This document shows, piece after piece, positions 11,484 to 18,883 of a stretch of 64,000 bases of DNA (positions are counted from its first letter, which is position 1; each line of letters starts with the position of its first letter). The stretch lies in contig RJAE01000009.1 of NCBI GenBank assembly GCA_004000035.1, positions 62,001-126,000 of the forward strand, in the 5' to 3' direction. The notes below the pieces were generated by a model. That model was not told the DNA's origin. It saw nothing but the letters and a program-made list of their open reading frames with translations, and searched no databases. Source of the DNA: Arthrobacter sulfonylureivorans (lineage in GTDB: Bacteria > Actinomycetota > Actinomycetes > Actinomycetales > Micrococcaceae). A program made the position numbers and the translations under genes.

Positions 11484-12102
11484 GAAGATCGCCGCGACCC
11501 TTGATGAACACGATTTGCTATCGCGTTGGATGGCACACTACCTTGCCGAGCGGATGGCGGCGCTCGAGTCTCTCCGCGGGAAGGCGCGGTCCGCCGCGGA
11601 GAGCGAGATTGCTGACCAGATCCTTCGACTCTGGGAACACCGGCACGGGGCGGCACTTCGTGAGGATCCAATCGCCCTTTCTGAAAGTGTTGAGCGTGCG
11701 ATCGCGCGACTCGATCCTGATCGGCTTCGACCGTGGGGCTACTACAACACCTTCGAAGAAGAGGCCGGTCCGAACTCGGCAGAGATAGGGGTCAACACCT
11801 TTCTTCGGGTAGCGCTGGGGCTTGACCGGATAATGGCGGATCTTGTGCGCTCGCTAGTGAAGTGCGCTTCAGTGATGTCGGTTGAAGCGGACGGAGAGTG
11901 GCTGCGAACTGCTCGAGCAGCCGGTGCGGATCCGCTCGAATATATCCAGAGGCTCCTCGGGAATGAACAACAACTTGAGGACTCTGAGCAGAATCCGATC
12001 GAGGCCGAGCGGGTGAGAATTGTGGAACTCTCACAGTCCGCAATTGAGCTTCTCCGGATTGTGGCCGATGAGGCGTCCGATCCGGAACCACCAAAAGTCT
12101 AA
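11407..12102 (+). CDS. unknown protein overlapping the Avs-like gene
   Basis: The product has 231 residues and belongs to no family I recognise. It is predicted largely alpha-helical and acidic, with a serine-rich first 20 residues and heptad-like stretches near residues 44-75 and 200-222. The ATG at 11407 has TGAGG at good spacing and overlaps the end of the Avs-like gene by 77 bases, in another frame. Tight overlap suggests co-expression as a partner, inhibitor or accessory subunit; some AVAST operons do carry a small companion gene. An internal ATG at codon 42 (11530) would avoid the overlap, but I see no good ribosome site there. Confidence 0.65.
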   Translation: MTTSSSSFSHPTTDGGTTAAILPLGEKIAATLDEHDLLSRWMAHYLAERMAALESLRGKARSAAESEIADQILRLWEHRHGAALREDPIALSESVERAIARLDPDRLRPWGYYNTFEEEAGPNSAEIGVNTFLRVALGLDRIMADLVRSLVKCASVMSVEADGEWLRTARAAGADPLEYIQRLLGNEQQLEDSEQNPIEAERVRIVELSQSAIELLRIVADEASDPEPPKV

Positions 12103-12966
12103 CGAGCCGTGCCAGCGGACTGGAAGTTCAGAATTGCGGATCTTGACTCGATGGGTTAGGTGACAGGTGGTCCGGCGCCAGGCACAATTTCGCCACCTTG
12201 GGCAACTGGGTGATTGGATGTTCACTAGCCCTTCGCGCCACAGCTGCGTTGTGGGGGGTATTGGGAAAGCAGCGGAGCAAGGAGTACACGGGCGTTCGGC
12301 GGCTGAACCACTACGCTCCAGCCAAGTATCTCCTGCAAAAGCAGGGATCGCTCAAAATTCCGTCTTCAACACTTGGTCGAGCTGAGTTGCTCATGAATCT
12401 AAGCAGAAGCTTGACGGCGATCTGCAAAACCCGAGGCGGGCGCCCGCAAAACCGCCGATCAGCGGGCAGAGTCCATTCTGACGCACGGTGGGCTTCCTGC
12501 GAGGGAGGGAGCCCACGAGCCGTCCGTTTCGAGGGCGAAGAGTCCCGGATTGCAGCGAAACTCCGAGACGTTGGTCCCTGAGGGCAGAAACGCAGGTTTT
12601 TGAAGAGGACGCCCTCTGCCGCATTTGGACCGGGTTAAGGCGCTTGCCCGGGACCTGCACCCGGAATCGGGGTCGGCTTTTTCAAGATCCCGCAGCCTGA
12701 GCTGACCTTGGAAAGCAGACCATGACGGTGACGGAACGGCTGCTCTCCGGAGGCACCGCAAGCGGTGAGACGAATCATCGACCCAAGGCGCCGAGGACCC
12801 GGAGGCCCTGATCAACAATAGGTTTGCCCAGGACAGCTAGACAGGTAGATCCGGCGATCAAACCTATCGTCACTTGAAATGAGACGGGGCTGAGCAGAAA
12901 AAGGGGGTTTGAACTCGCAGAGTCGCGCGATCACGGGGGAGTGGGGTTGTTCGGATCGGTGGGCTC
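12103..12966. other. 864-base gap without a recognised gene
   Basis: Several short frames are open in this stretch but none shows family similarity or a good ribosome site. Visible structure is limited to short inverted repeats, such as GTGGGCT near 12487 with AGCCCAC near 12508, and the palindrome GCGGGCGCCCGC near 12432. A phrase reading VKALARDLHPESG near 12640 looks protein-like, and the whole gap may be decayed coding sequence between two acquired segments. Confidence 0.4.
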
Positions 12967-14169
12967 TCAGCCGCGGCCGCGTGTGGCCCGTGCGCCGAAC
13001 GCATCGAGTGCGGCGAGGATCTCCGGCGCCTGCCAGATACGGTTCCGGCGGCCGGTGGTGCTCTGTGTGAGCACGCCGGCCTCGACCAGCCGGTCGACCG
13101 CGTTCTGCGCGGCGACCTCGCTGATGTTCAGCTCTGCCGCGATGGTCTTGGTGTTCACGACCGGTTGGCGGAGCAGGTACTGCTTGACCCGGTGCACCGA
13201 GGAGTCGCTGCGGGCGACGACCTGGTGGTCCCAGCGTTTCGCGAGAGTCTGGACGTCATCGACCAGCCGGCGGCCGTTCCGGATTGCGGCGAACGACGCC
13301 TCGGCCACCGCGGTTACGATGGCGTCCGCGTGCCCATCCCGGTACTCGGTCAGCGCGCGGAAGTAGGCGTTGGTGTCCTGTAAGAGCCCTGCAGACACGG
13401 GCACAGTCACGTTGCGGGTCAAGCCGCCGTGGCGGAGCATGCCCTGGAGGAATGCCCGTCCGGTCCGGCCATTACCGTCGGGGAAGGGGTGGATGGTCTC
13501 GAACTGCGCGTGTGCGATCGCTGCCTGGATGAGCACCGGCACATTGGTGCGCCCGGCGAATGCGACAAGATCGGCCATGAGCCCAGGTACTCGCTCGTGG
13601 TGAGGCGGTACAAACGATGCAGCGTGCGGCGAGATGCTGCTGCCGCCGATCCACACCTGTTCGTTGCGCCAGTGGCCGCTGTATTGCGGCGCGGTTTCCC
13701 GCAGCAGCGCATCGTGGATCGCGATGATCGAGTTCTCGACCAGCCGGTCGGACAGCTCGATGGCCGCGGCCGTGGCGCGAACGTTCGCGAGGATCAGGCG
13801 GGCGTTGTCTGACTTCGACTGGCCGATCTCTGTAAGGGCCACTTGCTTGGCGCTGGAGATGATGTTTTCCACCTCCGAACTGGAGGCGGACTCGCTGTGA
13901 AGCAGGATCGACGGGAGCGGGGCAGCGATCGTTCCGGCCTCGGCATCGAACCGGGCCAGCTCCTGGCTCGCATCATCAGCTAGGGCGATCGTCTCGGCGG
14001 GCAGTACAACCTGCGCGTCGGCGATGAGCGGCGGGACGGCGGCCTGATAGTCACTGAGGTCTTGGAGCAGAGTCCGAGTGGAGGTGACCTCGTCACCGGC
14101 GCGCACCCACGGGTGCGCTTCGTATCCGGTCGCCGGCCAGACGCTGGGGTGCTGTCTATCCGTGATCAT
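12967..14169 (-). CDS. Fic domain protein with N-terminal inhibitory helix and C-terminal winged helix
   Basis: Fic enzymes transfer AMP or related groups from nucleotides to Ser, Thr or Tyr of target proteins. The 400-residue product has the complete active-site motif HPFPDGNGRTGR at residues 227-238. An N-terminal SSEVEN at 97-102 fits the class II autoinhibitory motif (S/T-x-x-x-E-G/N). Residues about 335-395 (TIAAELNISEVAAQNAVDRL) form a predicted winged helix, a common arrangement in large Fic proteins that bind DNA. All catalytic residues are present, so the enzyme is probably active once autoinhibition is released. It is transcribed away from the repeat-protein gene, with two palindromes between them, and is more likely a regulator or toxin-antitoxin-like element than housekeeping. 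The target is unknown. Confidence 0.92.
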   Translation of the reverse strand: MITDRQHPSVWPATGYEAHPWVRAGDEVTSTRTLLQDLSDYQAAVPPLIADAQVVLPAETIALADDASQELARFDAEAGTIAAPLPSILLHSESASSSEVENIISSAKQVALTEIGQSKSDNARLILANVRATAAAIELSDRLVENSIIAIHDALLRETAPQYSGHWRNEQVWIGGSSISPHAASFVPPHHERVPGLMADLVAFAGRTNVPVLIQAAIAHAQFETIHPFPDGNGRTGRAFLQGMLRHGGLTRNVTVPVSAGLLQDTNAYFRALTEYRDGHADAIVTAVAEASFAAIRNGRRLVDDVQTLAKRWDHQVVARSDSSVHRVKQYLLRQPVVNTKTIAAELNISEVAAQNAVDRLVEAGVLTQSTTGRRNRIWQAPEILAALDAFGARATRGRG

Positions 14170-14176
14170 TTGGTGA

Positions 14177-14196
14177 GCGTATCAAACGCTATACGC
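14177..14196. promoter_or_regulatory. palindrome at the fic promoter
   Basis: GCGTAT (14177-14182) and ATACGC (14191-14196) form a perfect inverted repeat 8-27 bases before the fic start. On the minus strand it overlaps a TATAGC segment that could serve as a -10 element. An operator for autoregulation by the winged helix of the Fic protein is a reasonable inference. Confidence 0.45.
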
Positions 14197-14219
14197 TTAG
14201 CCTTTGGTATGGCCGCATC

Positions 14220-14236
14220 CTGATAACTTTTATCAG
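14220..14236. promoter_or_regulatory. palindrome CTGATAA-CTT-TTATCAG between divergent genes
   Basis: A perfect 7-bp inverted repeat with a three-base spacer lies between the divergent fic and triple-repeat genes, in a locally A/T-rich stretch. It has the size of a dimeric regulator site. The cognate regulator is not known; the fic winged helix is one candidate. Confidence 0.45.
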
Positions 14237-14416
14237 CAGGGTCGCGATGGTCCTTTCGCGCTGGCTACGGGGCAATAACCCTTCCCTTGATTTCGACAAG
14301 TTATGGCACCCATCGGTTCCTTTTTGGGCTCGATCACGTGTTACAGCTAGGGACTGTCAGGTGATTGTCTGAGTTTCCCTAAACCGCAACAATGGGACCC
14401 AGCGAGGAGGAATCCC

Positions 14417-14995
14417 ATGACGAAGTCCACGAAGTACCGCCGGATGGGCAAGGGCACTGTGTCCAACGTGCTGCGCCGCGAGATTCGAGCCGCACGTTTG
14501 AAAGTTATCCTCGACCAAGAGTTGGGCCGCCCAACCTCCGACCATGTGAAGCGCCTGGCAGCGATGGACCTGCCGCCGATCGTGAGACGGGATTACCAGG
14601 ACGAAAATGCGGCCGGTCGCAGAACCTGCGGCGTGGCGACCGAAGACCCTGTCCCCGGAACGCACCGCCGCGAGATCCTTGTTGCGCGACTAAAAGTGTC
14701 GGTGAATGAACTGCTGGGTCGGGACACCTCATCGAAGGTGCTACGCCAGTCCAGGATGAAGCTGGCACCGATCATGAGGCAGCATAAAGGCGCCGATGAA
14801 GTGAAACGAAGCAGAACAGGCGGCCCGACGAACAAGGAGCAGGTCTTCGACACGCTGCGCCGCGAGATCCTGGCAGCACGTCTCAAGGTCACCTTGGACG
14901 AAGAGCTGGGCCGTCAAACGTCTCTGACCGTGAAGCGTCTGGCCCGGATGAAGCTGCCGCCGATCGTCAGGTCGAACGGGAGGGGCATGATGTGA
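14417..14995 (+). CDS. small basic protein built of three 64-residue units
   Basis: I do not recognise a family. The 192-residue product consists of three units with an exact 64-residue period. The conserved cores are residues 20-57, 84-121 and 148-185, each 38 residues, with consensus RREI-AARLKV-LDEELGR, then TS--VKRLARMKLPPIVR. Each core reads as two helices rich in Arg and Lys, followed by a Pro-Pro turn, suggestive of nucleic-acid binding. GAGGAGGAA precedes the ATG at ideal spacing, so it is clearly translated. The next gene begins at a GTGA overlap and starts with a fourth copy of the same unit. The simplest history is tandem duplication of a small one-unit gene followed by in-frame fusion. 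Confidence 0.8.
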   Translation: MTKSTKYRRMGKGTVSNVLRREIRAARLKVILDQELGRPTSDHVKRLAAMDLPPIVRRDYQDENAAGRRTCGVATEDPVPGTHRREILVARLKVSVNELLGRDTSSKVLRQSRMKLAPIMRQHKGADEVKRSRTGGPTNKEQVFDTLRREILAARLKVTLDEELGRQTSLTVKRLARMKLPPIVRSNGRGMM

Positions 14996-15225
14996 CGTAT
15001 CGAAGGAATTACGACCCGACTAAACGGGAAGAGGTTCTCTCAACGCTGCGCAAGGAAATCCGCGCGCGCGACGCGTTCCCAGTCCGGGATCACCCACCGG
15101 CCATCGCGTCCGGTGACCCGGAACCAGTCGTGTCGGCGGGACGCGGTGACTTCCAGGGGAAAGGCGCTGACTCATTCCGCTTCCAGGCGTCACATTTGAG
15201 TGTAAACGAGGGCCGCTATCTATGA
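14992..15225 (+). CDS. fourth copy of the 64-residue unit, truncated
   Basis: The 77-residue product starts at GTG in a GTGA overlap with the preceding stop. Its first 26 residues (with REEVLSTLRKEIRAR) align position by position with the start of the triple-unit protein, including the arginine at residue 20. After that the sequence diverges completely into a segment without the rest of the core, so this copy looks truncated by recombination. It is probably a non-functional or altered remnant, although translation coupling is intact. Confidence 0.5.
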   Translation: MTYRRNYDPTKREEVLSTLRKEIRARDAFPVRDHPPAIASGDPEPVVSAGRGDFQGKGADSFRFQASHLSVNEGRYL

Positions 15226-15275
15226 TCATATTCAGTCGCTATAAACGCTTCTCTTAGGAGTTGGAGAGTCAGCAA

Positions 15276-16157
15276 GTGTCGGGAAATATCGCTCCATTTA
15301 TGATCACAAAGCCTCTCCCTTGGACGGCAATGACGGGATCTGACATACGGTGGGATCCCATGTCTTCCCGATATGCACTCGCCGATTACCCAATGGTATT
15401 TTTCGACTCCCATCAAAAAGTCGGTACCTACCTGCATGGAATAGATACTGCATACAATCGGCTCGCTGAAGCCAACCTGCGGGCAGGTCTACTGCCTCCA
15501 CTAACCCTTGGGATTCCATCTTTCTATTCCCTATATGAAGTTGCATTACCTATCTTCAGGCTCATTGAAAGCCTCTCCTATGAAGGCATCACACTTCAGC
15601 GGGTTGGCGTCGGAAAGAGCCCCACGGACCTTCCAATCATCCAGCCCGACGGGCCAGACGGACCTGCCCTCATAGTGGGTTCGCGCTATGAAGTGTGGAT
15701 CGCGTACGACCGCGGAGAAGTCCTCCCCCCATTATTTCCTGGGTCGAACGCGCCCCTCCGGCGGCGTCGTGGGTACGAGTACAAACTCACACTCCTTGAC
15801 AAGCAGGCAAAACTGCACACATCGTGCTTGGTGTTTAGCTCGGAGACAAAGGGCACATATGGTCAAGACCAACCAGATCCAGGTTTGCCGCCACTCCCGT
15901 TGCTCGACAGCACCCAGCATTCGTTTGATTCCCTTGTCCAGGATCCCCGAGCCATTGCTGAAGCGCTTGAAAGCGCCGTTGGACCTCTCATTGTTGCCTT
16001 CTCGGAGCACGGCAGTTTCCGAGCGATCGAGGAAATCGGAGCCATCTACTTGGATCTAACAATGGCGTTTGACCCTCGTCACCTGGGCCAAGACCAATTG
16101 CTAGACTTCATTTCGGCAACAATGGGCATGGAGCGATGGGCGAATAAGGAGCTTTAG
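15276..16157 (+). CDS. hypothetical protein, 293 residues
   Basis: No family is recognised. The frame is long and visibly more A/T-rich than its surroundings, which suggests transfer. The chosen GTG at 15276 has GGAGAG seven bases upstream; a TTG at 15261 and an ATG at 15300 are alternatives. The product looks like a soluble mixed alpha/beta protein without signal peptide or membrane segment. It carries a central RYEVWIAYDRGEV and an Arg-rich RRRRGYEYKL strand near residue 170, and ends in a helical region. It follows the repeat-unit genes on the same strand after a short A/T-rich stretch and may be part of the same acquired segment. Confidence 0.6.
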   Translation: MSGNIAPFMITKPLPWTAMTGSDIRWDPMSSRYALADYPMVFFDSHQKVGTYLHGIDTAYNRLAEANLRAGLLPPLTLGIPSFYSLYEVALPIFRLIESLSYEGITLQRVGVGKSPTDLPIIQPDGPDGPALIVGSRYEVWIAYDRGEVLPPLFPGSNAPLRRRRGYEYKLTLLDKQAKLHTSCLVFSSETKGTYGQDQPDPGLPPLPLLDSTQHSFDSLVQDPRAIAEALESAVGPLIVAFSEHGSFRAIEEIGAIYLDLTMAFDPRHLGQDQLLDFISATMGMERWANKEL

Positions 16158-16709
16158 GTTAGTCGCGACCCGGTCTGTCTAGGCTTGCGCCGCAGTTCCG
16201 CTTCATCAAAGGTGCGCTAGGGTTCGGCAGCGCGAGGAGACCAGACGTCCCGTTGAAGTGGAAGGCCACTCCCTTCGGGTCAGAGATCTCGTCAGTTTCG
16301 GTGGCGGATACCTATCCCGTAGCGACATCGGAAAAGTACTGGGTGGTACAGCGGATCAGTGTCTCCGCGAGGAGACGTTCTACCTCCAGACTTTCAACGC
16401 TGAGAGCCCTCGTTCCTACTGACTGTCTCCGCCCGGGCCGGCAAAAACGCTTCCCCGTGTGCTCGGGATTCAAGCTTTGAGCTTCCGCCGGAGCGTGTAG
16501 GCCAGTTCAGCGATGCCCGGCGAGGCCTTCAACGAAGTCGACACCGGCACTCCCCGTGGCCGGGCTCGAGCCAGGGACCAGAAGCATGACTGCTGCATAG
16601 TTACTGCGCTGCTGCTCCGACGCAGTGGAAGGGTCCGCGTGGCGTCACAGGAGTGACCAGCCGTACGATCCTCAAACGATCCAGGCAGCCCCTTTTGAGG
16701 GCTCGACAG
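16158..16709. other. 552-base gap without a recognised gene
   Basis: Nothing in this stretch is supported as a gene. Near its right end AGCCCC-TTTTGA-GGGCT forms a short stem around 16686-16702, just past the stop of the minus-strand DUF6504 gene, and could terminate it. The rest looks like decayed sequence. Confidence 0.4.
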
Positions 16710-17033
16710 TTACTCTTCGTCCGAGACGTGCACCAGGCGCCAGCCATCCCAGCCCGGATGTTTCCGCACATCCAGCGTCCGCAAAGGTGACGTCGACGTG
16801 GCCCGTACCTGCAGGCGCCAGAATTCGATGTCAACGATGTTGCCCTGCCCCTTCCCGGCACGCAGGTTGGATTCCCACCAGTTCCACCGGCTGAACCAGT
16901 GCACCGGCTCGGCCGCTACCGGCCACAGCCGGCCCCGCCAGCGAACCGCCAACGGCACACCGTGGGGCATGAAGCGAATTTCGACCGGCTCATTGAGCGT
17001 TCTCTGGCTTGTTTGTTCCTGTACCGCCGTCAT
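16710..17033 (-). CDS. DUF6504 family protein
   Basis: The 107-residue product matches the DUF6504 pattern: an early RFMPHGVPLAVRWRGRLWPV strand pair, a tryptophan-rich WFSRWNWWES, then FWRLQVRA and a terminal WRLVHVSDE. DUF6504 genes in actinobacteria commonly sit beside the error-prone polymerase genes imuB and dnaE2, so a part in mutagenic repair is suspected, but no biochemical role is established to my knowledge. Here it stands without imuA, imuB or dnaE2. It overlaps the upstream 121-residue gene by 44 bases and shares its transcript, which starts near a LexA-like box. Confidence 0.75.
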   Translation of the reverse strand: MTAVQEQTSQRTLNEPVEIRFMPHGVPLAVRWRGRLWPVAAEPVHWFSRWNWWESNLRAGKGQGNIVDIEFWRLQVRATSTSPLRTLDVRKHPGWDGWRLVHVSDEE

Positions 17034-17355
17034 TGGCCTTCGCCGTCCGTTCTCCTAAAGCTGTCTTCCGTACCTGATCGTTCCGCCGCCGCACGGCCGA
17101 GGCCCACACCCAGGTCACCCTTCGGACTCCTCCGTCCGTCCACGTGACCTGCACCGCCCGGGACGTCCAACCGAACGCCTCGCCGGCGACCAGCTCGGCC
17201 GAACCCGGGAACCGGATCCACGCCCACACCGGCAGCCCGGGCACCACGCGGGTCACCTCGCAGTGTTCGAGATCCAGTTCCTCCGGAGTCAAAGCCACCG
17301 GCTCGGCCCGCCTGGTGTAACGGGCAGCCAGCTTCGCCAGCGCATCCCGATCCAT
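16990..17355 (-). CDS. hypothetical protein paired with DUF6504
   Basis: The 121-residue product is not assigned to a family. Residues 1-90 form a compact domain with VPGLPVWAWIRFP and a tryptophan-rich strand VTWVWASAVRRRND; the last 25 residues are disordered and charged. It begins 11 bases from a LexA-like box and runs into the DUF6504 gene, so the pair is probably one damage-inducible unit. Its ATG has no clear ribosome site, so the transcript could be nearly leaderless. Confidence 0.6.
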   Translation of the reverse strand: MDRDALAKLAARYTRRAEPVALTPEELDLEHCEVTRVVPGLPVWAWIRFPGSAELVAGEAFGWTSRAVQVTWTDGGVRRVTWVWASAVRRRNDQVRKTALGERTAKANDGGTGTNKPENAQ

Positions 17356-17365
17356 GCGTTAAAAA

Positions 17366-17381
17366 TAGAACAAAGATTCGA
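17366..17381 (-). promoter_or_regulatory. putative LexA (SOS) box
   Basis: TAGAACAAAGATTCGA matches 10 of the 12 defined positions of the actinobacterial SOS consensus TCGAAC-N4-GTTCGA. It lies 11-26 bases before the start of the DUF6504 gene pair, where LexA binding would block transcription. The association of DUF6504 with DNA-damage polymerases makes this site more credible than the motif alone. Confidence 0.6.
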
Positions 17382-17382
17382 A

Positions 17383-17886
17383 TTAAGCGAAGCGTGGGCT
17401 GGCCGTCCGATGATCAGGCAGAATGTGGTTTACGTGGCATTCGGATCCGAGGGGGTGGCCGGGAATGACGACGGAAGTTTTGGAGGCGGCTCCGGAGTCC
17501 GGCGGGGGCCAGCGGAGTCTGGCTGGAACCTCCACTGGGGCCTTGAGCAGGAGAATTCCCCTTGTACCCTCGACGTAGTCAATGATCTTCCTTGTGATTT
17601 CTCCATCATTGAAGTTTTCCATCTCCACCCGCCATTTACCTTTGAACCGGTCATCGGAATCCACAAAACCAGGGGAACAAACCCTGACATAGAAAATGTT
17701 CCCTATCTCCTCAGAGAATCCTCCGAGGTTTGTCTCCCTGACGGTGAGATCGTAAACTGTGGCCCATTCGGTTCCCGAAGTACCAAACGTTCCCCCCGGA
17801 AAATTCCTCTCGCGGAGGTACTCTTCGTCGTCAGGACCCTCGCTCCATGATTCGTACAGAATCACTGGAGAAAGCCTTTTGCTCAT
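17383..17886 (-). CDS. Imm8-like immunity protein
   Basis: The 167-residue product resembles the Imm8 family of polymorphic-toxin immunity proteins, which protect cells from a cognate effector nuclease or similar toxin. The matching features are an N-terminal YESWSEGPDD, a central TVYDLTVRETNLGG, and the typical strand FYVRVCSPGFVD near residue 75. The ATG at 17886 follows AGAAGGAA; the frame is open 48 bases upstream, but without a ribosome site. The C-terminal 40 residues are proline-rich and unlike the family. No toxin gene lies nearby, so it may be an orphan acting against toxins of other strains. Confidence 0.6.
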   Translation of the reverse strand: MSKRLSPVILYESWSEGPDDEEYLRERNFPGGTFGTSGTEWATVYDLTVRETNLGGFSEEIGNIFYVRVCSPGFVDSDDRFKGKWRVEMENFNDGEITRKIIDYVEGTRGILLLKAPVEVPARLRWPPPDSGAASKTSVVIPGHPLGSECHVNHILPDHRTASPRFA

Positions 17887-17930
17887 TGAAATTATTCCTT
17901 CTACTATGCATTTCAGCGCTGGCGGATCCT

Positions 17931-18338
17931 TCAATGGTTTGTCGGTAGATCAGGGCGAGGGCCGATTGATTCCAGGGCTTGTGTGAGCTGTTCCTGCTTG
18001 CGGGCTTGCACCTCGATTCCCCAATCACGGACTAGGACGCGCATCGTCCTCGCGGCGATCTCCCCAGGGGGCACGCCTTTGGTGAGCCAACTAGTTGCCC
18101 TGTCGACCTCGGTGTCATATTCGGATTCGGGAAACCACGTACCTCCGAACTCCATCCCGGCCGGGTCTGTGTCGAGAAAAGCGCTGCGCACGGCCTCTCT
18201 GAGCAGCAGTATGTTCGGCTTGTCCTTCTCATGACTATTGTCAGCCAGGGACCATCCCCATTGCCACGGCCACAGAAATTTGTCCTTAGGCGGGTCCCAA
18301 TCCGGGATGGACGCAAGCCCGTTCCCGAGCTTCGGCAA
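17931..18338 (-). CDS. hypothetical protein, 135 residues
   Basis: No family is recognised. The sequence is soluble and rich in Trp and acidic residues, with FLWPWQWGWSLAD near the N terminus and a helical second half (RATSWLTKGVPPGEIAARTMRVLV). The TTG start at 18338 overlaps the end of the upstream gene by 53 bases and lacks a strong ribosome site, so the true start may be internal. It lies between an Imm8-like gene and another orphan on the same strand, and the three may be an immunity or accessory cassette. Confidence 0.45.
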   Translation of the reverse strand: MPKLGNGLASIPDWDPPKDKFLWPWQWGWSLADNSHEKDKPNILLLREAVRSAFLDTDPAGMEFGGTWFPESEYDTEVDRATSWLTKGVPPGEIAARTMRVLVRDWGIEVQARKQEQLTQALESIGPRPDLPTNH

Positions 18339-18783
18339 GTGTCTGCTCGTACTCGCTCAAGTCAAAGGATAATGTTCCGAGGGCGTCGATGGGCTCGGTC
18401 AGGTCAAACCCGTCTTTCCACGCCCAATCCGTCCAGATGATGTTGTCTTCGTTTCGATAGATCCGCGCACTGACGCCGGCATCATCGAGATCGCCGCACC
18501 TACAGACGTACATTGCTGTTCGGCCGTCGGGGTAGTCGGTTTCCCCGTTCCCGAGCAATTTCCCGAACTGCTGTTCGAGGCTGAACTCCGCCCACTCCGG
18601 CTGCAATCGTGTAGGAAGCCGTTCCGAACCGACACCAAGAATCCCTTCGGCCAGCGGGACGCCGTCGACGATGAAGTCAAGGAATGGAACAGGAGCCCTC
18701 CGGCTTCGCCGTGCCGATATGTGCGTCTCGATGGTCACAAGGGACGGCCGCAGCGTGAGAACATGCCGCTGAAAAGGAACCAT
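18286..18783 (-). CDS. hypothetical protein with CRCGD motif
   Basis: The product is about 165 residues from the ATG at 18783; a GTG at 18738 and a longer frame to 18876 are alternatives. The middle has LDFIVDGVPLAEGI and then YVCRCGDLDDAGVSARI, a pattern seen in uncharacterised actinobacterial proteins with a Cys-x-Cys-Gly-Asp segment, followed by IWTDWAWKD. It is probably soluble. It is the first gene of the three-gene minus-strand run that includes the Imm8-like gene. Function is unknown. Confidence 0.5.
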   Translation of the reverse strand: MVPFQRHVLTLRPSLVTIETHISARRSRRAPVPFLDFIVDGVPLAEGILGVGSERLPTRLQPEWAEFSLEQQFGKLLGNGETDYPDGRTAMYVCRCGDLDDAGVSARIYRNEDNIIWTDWAWKDGFDLTEPIDALGTLSFDLSEYEQTLAEARERACVHPGLGPA

Positions 18784-18883
18784 GCTCCAAGTTTCCCGGC
18801 CGGGTCCCAAACAGACAAAGCACGAAGGCAAATGAGTCGCTTTACCGATCGGTCTGGACGGAGCCGAGTTCAACACGCTGAAC

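Noticed and set aside
12902-12945. Possible tRNA 3 prime end (GTTTGAACTCGCAGAG, either strand)
   Set aside because: The T-arm does not pair, and no acceptor or anticodon stem could be built around it.
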